Below are positions 50,806 to 62,500 of a stretch of 64,000 nucleotides of DNA, piece after piece. How positions within the stretch are numbered: the first letter of the stretch is position 1; each line of letters begins with the position of its first letter. This DNA comes from Aradus depressus (Eukaryota > Arthropoda > Insecta > Hemiptera > Aradidae): NCBI GenBank assembly GCA_963662175.1, contig OY759219.1:31166908-31230907 (forward strand), read 5' to 3'. The position numbers and the translations under genes are program-made. Below the pieces are notes generated by a model. It was given only the letters and a program-made list of their open reading frames with translations. It did not search any database and was not told where the DNA came from.

Positions 50806-50938
50806 TGTACGATGCATATTAGCCAAGACACTGTTATGTAGTTATTTACGAAATAAAACTCACTCCTGGACGGGATTCGAGCCCGCAAACCATGGTGAGA
50901 CCAAAAGGCCTACGCTCTAGCCCACACGGCCCTCATCT
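50806..50938 (-). mobile_element. SINE family 2, second copy
   Basis: Same head (GGGCTCGAATCCCGTCCAGG) and body GAGTGAGTTTTATTTCGTAA, shorter by internal deletions. Both copies end at GGCTAATATGCAxCGTACAT-like sequence. Confidence 0.7.
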
Positions 50939-51589
50939 TTTTTTTATAGAAAAGAGGCGTCTTCTCCACGATTATTTCTTGTGTAACTTCCTGATTAGTT
51001 AATAATTATTAACGAGGAATTCTGAAGATGCAAAAAAAAAGAAATGTAATTACTCTTATTAAAAATGACAATGAATAAAAATAAATCAAATAAAAACAGA
51101 AAAAATGGTACGTCGGACATCAGTAAATTGAAAAGCAAGAGAAAGAAAGATAACCTATTTTGAACATAATTTCACCGCAGTGACTTAGCACTGGGAGGCG
51201 GCAGGGGTGGCCTTGTAGGTCGGGAAGGCCCCGTCCCACCCCATCAGATCACTTACCTCCCCCCAAATACTTTTTATGACTGCCTCCCAACTTTTATGTA
51301 CCGGTTCCACTTCTACAATCATGTATCCCTCAGAGTCAAAACAATTAAATTTCAGTCAATTGTTTACACAATTTAACACCTTACAAAAGCTTGAAAAAAG
51401 AACGAGACTAAACCTCCTTTTTCGTACATCCCTGTTCACTCATATTTTTTTTTAAACTTTAGTTAACTTTCTCCGTATATCAGTTTCTTGTATGCGCAAA
51501 ACGCATTGATCATTGGTGCATAAGGGCTGTAGAGTGGCAAGAAAAAGAAACAATTTAACATCCTTTGTAGTTTTCAACTAACAATAAGG

Positions 51590-51655
51590 GAGCCGGTAGC
51601 TCAGCGTGCTTGCCTACTGCTCAATGTCGCGAGTTCGATTTCTTCAAGGTAGCCT
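51590..51655 (+). mobile_element. SINE family 1 head fragment
   Basis: GGAGCCGGTAGCTCAGCGTG and GCGAGTTCGATTTC; truncated after box B. Confidence 0.55.
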
Positions 51656-51789
51656 TTTCGAACCTACTTATATGAACAGTTTTGTTTAGAATTCAGTTAT
51701 CCAAGGAACCACCTAATCTTCCTCATCAAAGCCCTTAATTAATTAAAATAATACTTTGACTTGAATACCGTTTAGCAAAAAACTTGATT

Positions 51790-52475
51790 TTATATGCGTA
51801 ATAAATATTCAAATTTATTTTTTAGCACAATTATATGTTACAGTCATATATAACAAAACATATTTTGTGATTCACATTTACAACATCAATTTACAAATAC
51901 ATACATCTAATCAACTACATGACAATTTTTTTTATTAGTAATAATTTTTAAAGGGATGGCTTCTGATGATTGTTAGTATAAATTTTAAACAACAATAATT
52001 TTAGCAATATTAAATGATTAATTTACATACACAATCTTTATGATGAATTTTTTTATTTAAAAAATTTTAAGTAGGACCACAGCAAATAAAATTTAAGGGC
52101 ATTATATAAAGTGTAACAAAACATTTTTTTTTTAAATAGTTTTTTCCATAAAATCGTAATTAACATAATTATTTAAAAATATAATTTAAAAGAAGGAGAT
52201 ACTTAACACAAGACTTTATACATAATTTAAAGTAATTAAGAAAATTTGGCTTGAATTCATATTAGGGAATTGATAGGGTCATATTTAAATTTATCAATAA
52301 ATAACATCATTAATCAAGAGCTATAATAGCAAAACATTATAATAAAAATAAAATTACTTGAATGTTTAACAGACAACTTTTTGAAAATAACGTAGGGCAT
52401 CTAAGACGTAACAAAAACATTTTTCAAAAAAATGAGTAATAATCGCTCAAAGATTTTTTTTTTCATTTCTATATC
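51790..52475 (-). other. AT-rich block free of repeats (possible 3' UTR)
   Basis: No transposon fragment is recognised, and AATAAA occurs on - near 52052-52057. It could be the 3' UTR that follows the exon-like block at 52476-52561. Confidence 0.35.
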
Positions 52476-52561
52476 TTAAAAATTGATATCCATTTTTTTC
52501 AAGTACTGATGACACCAAGTCTCGATGTCTTGTGGTTCGAAAATACAGGTATCTGAGACAA
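52476..52561 (-). CDS. Exon-like block, possible 3' extension of the ankyrin-SOCS gene
   Basis: After a good acceptor (pyrimidine tract then CAG) the - strand reads VSDTCIFEPQDIETWCHQYL, then KKMDINF and stop. The composition looks protein-coding. A donor CCAG/GTGGGC at 53519 just after the ankyrin-SOCS stop codon joins it in phase, so it would be an in-frame continuation if the TAA at 53523-53525 were read through or absent. It could equally be a 3' UTR exon or chance. Confidence 0.35.
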
Positions 52562-53224
52562 CTGTAAAGAAAGAATACACAGGAAATTATAGAATATATC
52601 ACATAATATGCACTTAAAACTAATTCATTTACATATATATATGCATTTTTACTGTAAAGTGGGCATTTTCACCCAAATTTCTAAGTTGTATGAGAAGGAT
52701 GCCTCATCCCCTCTTTGGTCCTGTCATGCGAGACACGTATCCAAATTCCATTATTTTTTAACCACCCCTTCAAATGAAATTTCTGGAAATTTCGGGTATT
52801 TTAGAGGATGATCAAAAATTCACAGATACTAAATTTCACTCAAATCGGACAAAGTTTTCTAAAAAGAAAGTGTATAAGTACATGAAACTTTCAGAGGAGC
52901 GCAAACACCGAGGTTTCAATGTTAATAGAATTGAGTTAAAAGATTACCATTAAGCTTCCTACATTTTTTTCAAAATCGTTCGTGGGGAATCGTAGGTACC
53001 AGGGTACAGGGTATGCAAATTTGAAATTTTTTTTCATGGATATTCCTCCCCCTCCAGGCCCTAGTTATTCAGAGTTTCACGAATATCGTTCATTGGAAGA
53101 GAGTATCAAATGGCGTCAAAGAGCATGACAAAATTCATATCTCTGCACATCACAACAACTGGCGCAACGACTTTTCAGTTTTCGAAATGATTTAAATATA
53201 TGAAGGTAAACTAAAAAGAAATCT

Positions 53225-53475
53225 GCGACCCAGGCAATATACTTTTCCAGATCGAACTGTTTTTGTAATAATTTATGTTTCCACTCTCCCTTTGAACCCA
53301 CCTTAACTACGAATAAGCTATGAATCCCATCGGAAGATATAATGTTCACCGACGTATAACCCTCCAATTTCTCTCCTTTTTCTGACGGAGGAAGTCGGAA
53401 AAACTGTAGTTACGATAAAAGCCTCACTTCTAATTTTTCACCGACTGTATAACTTCCTTTATACCTCGGGAGAGT
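53225..53475. repeat. Family-H copy, diverged
   Basis: CAGGCAATATACTTTTCCAG start; TTTTTCACCGACTGTATAAC end. It lies immediately downstream of the ankyrin-SOCS stop codon. Confidence 0.6.
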
Positions 53476-53522
53476 GAAAAAAGTCAATTTACATTACCTA
53501 AAATTAAAAAATGCCCACCTGG

Positions 53523-56500
53523 TTATTGTTCAAAATTGAGAAGATAATCCTTCAGCGAGTTAGGTAGAGGTAGTTTGTTGACAACGAGGCCGGGCTGTCG
53601 GTCGATGGACCTGTAGATGACGTTGCGGACGATCTGTTTGAGGGTCCGAGGACTGGAATGCAGTTCCCGGACCAGGTTACAGAGGGCACTCACCCGGACG
53701 GGTATCACCCCAGCCTCCTGGGCCCGTAGCAGTGCCCCCAGCGTGGAGTAGAGCTCCCGGTGGCCCATCGTGAGAGCGTACAACCAGACAAGAGGAGCGA
53801 ACCGATGATGGGGGTCCAAAGCGAAGTCGTCCTTCCTTGAGACCAGGATTACATAGTGGTAGAGGACAGGATGAGAGCCGGCCGACCGCAGGTATATAGA
53901 GGAGGCGATGGAGGTGTCTGTGCTTGTCGTTGCCTGTGCCGAGATCGAGATGTCCGGATTCGCTCCATACTGAATTAACAAACAAAATCGTTAATATATA
54001 AACTAAGTTTCCGCTCTTCCACTAAACCATCCTTCCCCTTCGCAGAAAATCAATAGGTGTGTTACAGTTCAACTATTTATTAAGGGAACCTTAACCAACA
54101 TATACATTTCATCCTGATATATTCATCCACCTGTCGAAATGCCAACGTAGATTAATCTCTTCCCAGATGTTACTGATATCTTTTAAAAAAATCAAAATCA
54201 CTCAAAAATCGTTTTCTAAAAGTTCTATTTGCCTGGATAGGACTCCTCTTCACTGGAAAGGATAACTGGGTGAAGAAATTGCGTTTCAAATATAAAATAA
54301 GTTCAAATTGTGGTAACAGTAAAGCCTTCATCTATCCTCAATCCCATAGAAAAATGTACTTGCCTATAATACGGTAATAATAATAAAACTAATTATTAGT
54401 TCATTATTATACAGACATTATTACTTTCACCTTTATTCACTCAACTATTCAATTGCCAATAGTTTTTAATAGTTTTTTTTTTCAATTGTCGTTAATTATT
54501 ATATTTCCTCTAAAATAACATTCGTAGACTTATTTTTTTGCTTTTTTAAATTAATTTTTCTATTAGGATTTATCAGAAAGAATACAATTTCGATTCTCTC
54601 ATCAGTCCATTTGATAAAGCAGTTATAGAGTCACTTGACGTACATATGTGAAACAGAAACGGAAGACCTGTACTGTTTTACTAAAAGGAGTGACGGGAGG
54701 GTCAAAATTGTATTCTTTGGGATATAAAAGTCTCAAATCAACTATAAGTTATTGTGAGAAGGCAGTGAAGGTGACTTTGTCGGAAAACTCGAAAGAGTTA
54801 AGAAAAAGCAAATCTTTGTTCTCCGTTTATTAAGATTGGCTCGGCCAAGGAACCGCGATTGTGACATCGAGAGTGTTGACCTGTAAACAGTATATTTGAC
54901 ATTGACTATGATAAACTTCCGCACCTCAAAGGTTAAATACCGATGAAGAGATGCAGTTGTGTCAGATTCTGGAACCTGGGACGCTTGGACCTCACTCTCT
55001 CTGCTGCTGGACGTAATTCGAATTCTTATAGTTTATGTTTCCTTCTTGTTATCTGTCTTGAGTTCTGATATTTAAATATATTCTCAAAGTAGTTATATCA
55101 ACAGCCTAATTTGTGTTATCATTGAAACCGCCAAGGATTAATAATTATAACACCTCTCGTTTTAGCCAAGCAAATCAAGCAACATAAAGATAAGATCCTG
55201 GTTGGTGAGTGAAGCACCAAACTTAAATTAAAGTGAAGCTACAATCTTATTTCTCTACTAGTGTTGGAGGCCTCAATTGTACTTCTCCATAAGTACTAAA
55301 GATACCATTCCTTTTCTTAACAAGTGCTAGAGGCTACATTTTATATGTTCACATTATTGATCTCTAAGGCCTAATTATGCTTTTCCGATAATATGAATAA
55401 GACATGTCAAAGAACATAATATATTCATATATTATATAAGAATAAAACAATTACGTTAAAAAAGTAAACAAATTATTATGGAAAAGTACCATTTTCTATT
55501 TCACGATGTTTTCTTAGCTTATTTGGCAAGAGAATATTCTATCGATAAAATAACCTAGTCTTGTTTCTCATTCCGCAAAATCTTGCTGTACTATAGTACA
55601 AAGATCATATTATTTTGCTAAATGTGAACTTACCTGAAGGAAAGTGAGTGTAAGATTATAAATGTGCTGCATATCCGAAGGATTTCGAGTACTACCAACC
55701 ATGTCGAGAAGAGCCTTGAGAATATGAGATTCTCTACTTGAAAAAAGTATATTGGTCTTGAGGCCATGTTGAAGCAGAAGAACAAGAAGACTTCGAATGA
55801 ACTCCATGTGTTGGTCCAGGTCTCTACCCAGGGTCAGCGTCTCACTGGCAGAGAACATGAGGACATGAAGTGGGGTCAGATTGCTCCGAGAGGAACAGTT
55901 TGGGTTAGCACCATGCTTCAAAAGGATCCGTACACAGTTCAGGTAACAAACCTAAAACACAAATTATAGTTTTAAAATAATGTATTATATAGAAGTGTGA
56001 TCTATGACTCAAGCCCGGGCTTCACTTTAACTACGAGGTTATATCGCCTACTACAAGAGCGCTCTTTCGCCACTCTGGTGTTTTCTAATCTGAGAGTTTT
56101 AGATGTTGCCTATCCTGATTTAGTTACCTAGGGAGGGGCCTTTAACGACCTTGGGACCATCGCTTAACAAAGGATGGCGTGCTCAAAGTGTTTTTTACCT
56201 CTCAGGTAACCTAAGAGGCACTCTCGAGGGTTTTCGAACCCGTGATCTTAAGCTCAGTCGGCAAGCACCCTACCTCTGAGCTATCGGTGCCCTCATGGTT
56301 AACTTATAATAATAGTATTTTTTTTAAATTTCCTTTAAACCATACAAGGCAATAGGATACGTCAAAAGAACTTATAAATTAAGATAGCTTATAAATTAAA
56401 TTTATAACTACTTGAGTCTAACACACCTATGATTAGTAACAACAAAACTATTTAAAAAAGTAAAATTAAATTAATAAAATACAAATAAATAAATATAATA

Positions 56501-59500
56501 AATAATAAATAAATATAGATACAGAAAAGAAAAAGAAAACAACTAGTAACTTGTGAGTGATTATAAACTGATCTTACTTCAGAAATAATTCGTATATTGG
56601 ATAAACCTGGGTAGGCAACATTTATGAATCTCATTGTAGAGATGGGCTAATGTCCAGCAGAGCGACGAAAGATACCTCTGGTCGTAAGTTAAGTAAAAAT
56701 AAAATATGAAAACATACATGTTGAGCACGCCGTCCTTCGGATGGGGCGTTAAGCGACGGTCTTCGATGATATGATTTAGTAGTTAAAGCTAGGGTATGAG
56801 TCACAATACCTGACTTTCATATTATATTAAATGTAGTTAATTATACACAGATCTCGAATATATGTTTTTATTATTTATTTTTGTGACTCAAGCCCGGGCT
56901 TCAACTACGAGATCATATCCGAAGGACGGCATGCTCAAGTTATATGTTTTTATATTTTTCTTGTTACAGCCTAAGAGATAAAAAATGTCTCTATAAAGAA
57001 TTAAAGTCAGTAAGAAGTGGAAACACTATTTATATCGCTCCAAAGCGAAGTGATAAATCGGCGTAAAACACTTTTCTGCTGCACAAAACCTCAAAAAACT
57101 TTTCTTGTTTCAGACTGAGCAAACTTTTTTCAGAAAAAAAAATTTTCGACCCTCTCCCCAAAGGACATCCGATGTCCTTACAATTACTCACAATTAGATT
57201 CTAATTGTAAGTAACAATAAGGGTTAGTTCCCTGGTATAATCTTAACAAATAAAGTTGATGGAACTTTAGTAAAAAATAAAGAAATAGTGTGGGCTTGGA
57301 ACACACGCCAGAAGTGACTCTTCTTTCCCGATTTTTTTAATTTTTTTGTTTTTTGATCCATAAATATTATTTTTATGTTGTATGAGATTTCTCAATTAAC
57401 TTTTTAGGTGCAAACAGTTTTATCTATTGGCTTATTGGTAAGAGAAATAAGTAATGTAGTTTTTTAAACGCAAAATTTTAAGATACCTGGAGAAAACTGC
57501 ATCCATTGTAGTGCCATATCTTGTTGTAGGCTCATTCGGATTATTTTCACAGAGGAATTGAACAGGGGGCTGAGCATGGATTGATGGGAAATTAGGATTA
57601 AAATCTCCAGCTAAAATGAGCGGTAATGTATGATAATTTTCTCCCAACTCTTGAGAGATTACTGGAGAAAGGTTAAAACGAAAGCAGTATAATTCTAATT
57701 TAACATTTATTTTTAAACATACCTGAACTACATTCAGGTTTAATATTGAAAAGTAGCACTGATCCTCTGCGGAATACTATAAAAATAAATAAATGAATTT
57801 CGGTAACACAATTGTAACCATCGTTACCATGACCAATGTTGCCAGAAATTCATAATTGATGTACTCATAAACATGTATTAATTTATTATTTAAAATATCT
57901 AAAAAATTCTCTCTTTCTACCTCTCTCCCTCTCCCATCAGCGCATCACATAATTTCGTAACTCATTTACCAGCTTAGTCCTCAAATTGCCCAGTGCGCGT
58001 AAAGAAGTTTAACTTCATAAATACATACAATACTTATTCTCCAAAACACATATAATTGTTATTACCTTCATAGTATGGGTAAAGTGATGCAGGGGGTCCT
58101 TATTTATGAGTGGCACCAGACAGACCATGAGAGGCATACTTCCATCACGACCCACGATGTTAGGGTTCCCACCCTCCGACAGAAGCATGTTCAACAGCTC
58201 ATACCTAAAACCACATTAAAGAAATTAGATAAATAAATTTAGTTTTTTTGAAATATTGTCCACAAGATATGTTACATAAGCTAACGGTTTTGGTATTACA
58301 CCATCGTCGGGTGTAGTTATAAACAAAGACAAGTATACTGAGTGCACATAAAATTATAAGTAAAGAGTATTCCAATAATATAATTTTATTTTTAAAATGT
58401 AAAAGTAAAGATTATTTTATGCTAATTAAATATTTTGTTTATATATAGATTATGTAATATAAACTATAATCTTTGAACTTCCCCCAATGTTATGTATCAG
58501 GGGTATCTGTCTTAATGTTAACTATAACCTGTATTGTATTTGTATTTTTATTTAAATAAATAAAGACAGTTTATTATTATTATTATTATACTGAGTGCAA
58601 ATCATTTATATCAGGAAGGTAAGGAAAGGGTTGGGCTTTCAACTAAGAAATCGCTGTGTCTTTACAGTTAGTAATTGGTTTGTTTTGAAATATCTTCCCT
58701 TGTTTTCAACATTTGACCTAAAACTAGAATTATTACATTATAACAAGACAAACTAATTTATATGTGATACGTGTGAAATGATGTTTGGGTATTTAATAAA
58801 ATGATTACTGATAGAATGAAAACATTAAAAAAACTAAAATCAGAATTTTTACTGAATAATAAAAATACCTGAACTCCCAATCTCGGACATGTCTAAGGAC
58901 ACAGGCCAACGCACTGTTACCAGGCTGGTTTATGGAAGGCCTGGCTCCATTTTGCAGAAGATATCGTACCTGATAACCATGTCATTTACTATCACAAATA
59001 TAAATAAAATTAAATATATTTTCAATAAAAAATTTTAAAAAATATATTTAATTGTACATTAAACTGATTTGGTTAATAGTAATGGGCTACCTAAAGGTCG
59101 TAAGTAATACTAAATGTCGATGAGACTCTCGGTTGATACAAAGAAGTGCTCTCCATCCTATCGTCGAAGTCCCTACTTGTGTGTTTTTTATGTTTGTGAA
59201 ATATCGAGTGGGAAATATCGCTTTAAGAAATTAATAAAACTTTGAAGAAATTAATTCGGTTAAGCCTACATTGCTGTTTCAAAGAGGAGAGATGAGGCTT
59301 GTGGTCGAAGAAAACAAACTTGTGGAATTTCTGCCAAGCTTTCGGCACTGAGTGTGTCTTCTTCAGGGCCTGTATTGTCATTATACATTATTATTGAGTT
59401 AATTAATTTATGCGAGATTTGAGTAAAATATATAACATTAAAACTGATTGTGACTAAACCAATAATTAACATTTTAATTATTTACACCAGAACAAATTGA

Positions 59501-62500
59501 AATATTATATCTAAACAAAAACAATTATTAACTAAATATAAACGTATATCATGAGTGAAAATTTAAAAACAAAAAACAAATAATGCTAACTAAACAAAGG
59601 CAACATCCTGAGCGAGCAGAAGTTTTAAAATAAATAAAATATAATATTTAAGAGAGCGCCGGTAGCTCAGTGGTATGCATGCTTGACTTCTGAGCTCAAG
59701 GTCGTGGGTTCGTAACCTGACCGAGGCCCTTAGTTTATTTTATCTGGGAGGTAAAATAAACTTAAGCACGCCGTCCTTCGGATGGGACGTTAAGCGATGG
59801 TCCCGAGCCTGTACGATGTCAGGTACTCGTTAAAGACCCCTACCCTAGATGAATAAAAATTTAGGGTAGGCAAAATTTAGGACTCCCACAGTAGAGTCGG
59901 GCTCATGTCCACCAGAGTGACGAAAGAGCGCTCTGGTAGTAGGCGATATGACCTCGTAGTTAAAGCCCGGGCATGAGTCATAAAACCTAACCTAACCTAT
60001 AATATTTAAACAAAACAAACCAAAATGTGATGTCAAAATAGAAGGAACCTATCCCTCTTTTCTTTTAAAAATATTTTCAGAAGTGCCGAAATAAAAACTC
60101 AATTAAGCACTGCTTCAAATGTTAATAACATTTTTTTTTAACAATTCAATTTGTTCTACACTTACTCATATAAAAGTCGCAGCATTACTTCTGAGTAGAT
60201 AGGCCCATTCTATTCAACTGAAAAAAAATATCAAATTCTATTCAAGGACCAATTCAATATTTACGTTTTTGGGATTAATAGTAATTGCAGATTGGCGAGA
60301 ATACATGAGAAGTGATGGTAACTCAACAGAATGAGTACGACTTTATTTCTTGGTTGGTAGGCGGATGTAGCGGATTTAGTTGTTAAATAAGTAATAAAAT
60401 GTTATCAGTCCAACAATATATTTTATTTATAACACAACTAGTTTCGGAAATTTGCCAGGTAGTAGAGGAGTTAAAGAAATTATAGATGCATGGGTCTAGC
60501 TGGATGTTGACTGAAGTCACCCTGAGATGAGTCCATTTCTTTAACCCCTTCTCTTCTCAGAGACTCACTACCTGAGGATGACAATTTGCCAGGTAGTAGA
60601 GGAGTTAAAGAAATTATAGATGCATGGGTCTAGCTGGATGTTGACTGAAGTCACCCTGAGATGAGTCCATTTCTGTAACCCCTTCTCTTCTCAGAGACTC
60701 ACTACCTGAAGATGACAATTTGCCAGGTAGTAGAGGAGTTAAAGAAATTATAGATGCATGGGTCTAGCTGGATGTTGACTGAAGTCACCCTGAGATGAGT
60801 CCATTTCTTTAACCCCTTCTCTTCTCAGAGACTCACTACCTGAGGATGACAATTTGCCAGGTAGTAGAGGAGTTAAAGAAATTATAGATGCATGGGTCTA
60901 GCTGGATGTTGACTGAAGTCACCCTGAGATGAGTCCATTTCTTTAACCCCTTCTCTTCTCAGAGACTCACTACCTGAGGATGACAATTTGCCAGGTAGTA
61001 GAGGAGTTAAAGAAATTATAGATGCATGGGTCTAGCTGGATGTTGACTGAAGTCACCCTGAGATGAGTCCATTTCTTTAACCCCTTCTCTTCTCAGAGAC
61101 TCACTACCTGAGGATGACAATTTGCCAGGTAGTAGAGGAGTTAAAGAAATTATAGATGCATGGGTCTAGCTGGATGTTGACTGAAGTCACCCTGAGATGA
61201 GTCGATTTCTGTAACCCCTTCTCTACTCAGAGATTCACTACCTGAGGATGACAATTTGCCAGGTAGTAGAGGAGTTAAAGAAATTATAGATGCATGGGTC
61301 TAGCTGGATGTTGACTGAAGTCACCCTGAGATGAGTCCATTTCTTTAACCCCTTCTCTTCTCAGAGACTCACTACCTGAGGATGACAATTTGCCAGGTAG
61401 TAGAGGAGTTAAAGAAATTATAGATGCATGGGTCTAGCTGGATGTTGACTGAAGTCACCCTGAGATGAGTCCATTTCTTTAACCCCTTCTCTTCTCAGAG
61501 ACTCACTACCTGAGGATGACAATTTGCCAGGTAGTAGAGGAGTTAAAGAAATTATAGATGCATGGGTCTAGCTGGATGTTGACTGAAGTCACCCTGAGAT
61601 GAGTCGATTTCTGTAACCCCTTCTCTTCTCAGAGACTCACTACCTGAGGATGACAATTTGCCAGGTAGTAGAGGAGTTAAAGAAATTATAGATGCATGGG
61701 TCTAGCTGGATGTTGACTGAAGTCACCCTGAGATGAGTCGATTTCTGTAACCCCTTCTCTACTCAGAGATTCACTACCTGAGGATGACAAATTGCCGAAA
61801 CTAGTTGCGGTATAAATAAAACATATTACAGGACTGATACCTCTTTATTACTTATTTAGTATGACAAAGCTTTAAAAGAGAACGTTCATAGTGAAAACTT
61901 TATGGCTCTAGTAAAACAATAAAAGCAACACTAATTTCTCACTCTCTGTTGCATTAAATCCCCGGAGAAGATCTCGAAAAAAATTAGAATATATGAGTAA
62001 TTCTTATATTCATATCCAGGCTCTAATCGCTCCAGAGCATGATCTATAGTTTATAGCTCTCTTCAAAACTAATTTTAAGGGGATATAATTATTGATAATC
62101 CGAGCCGAGTTGTCCTTTACAAACAGAAAATACAAGAGAAGTTAGTTATTGTGACTCATGCCCGGGCTCGCACAACGAGGTCATTTCACCTACTACCAGA
62201 GCGCTCTTTCTTCACTCTGGTGGACATGAGCCCGACTCTACTGTGAGAGTCCTAAATTTTGCCTACCCTAAATTTTTATTCACCTAGAGCAGGGATCTTT
62301 AACGAGTACCTGACATAGTACAGGCTCGGGACCATCGCTTAACGTCCCATGTGAGTACGGCGTGCTTAAGTTTATTTTACCTCCCAGATAAAATAAACTA
62401 AGGACCTCGGTCGGGTTTCGAACCCACTATCTTGAGCTCAGAAGGCAAGCAGGCATACCACTGAGCTACCGGCGCCCTCACTATGGAATATATATATCCT

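Noticed and set aside
54648..54833. A small gene in the ankyrin-SOCS intron
   Set aside because: A 61-codon Lys/Ser-rich frame with no family signature and no splice context.
59652..59730. Functional tRNA genes at the GCGCCGGTAGCTCAGTGGTA heads
   Set aside because: A and B boxes are present but the 3' half cannot close an acceptor stem, and each head is joined to the same non-tRNA body in many copies; these are SINEs.
60454..61793. CRISPR array
   Set aside because: The units are contiguous 134-bp repeats with no unique spacers, in a eukaryotic intron.
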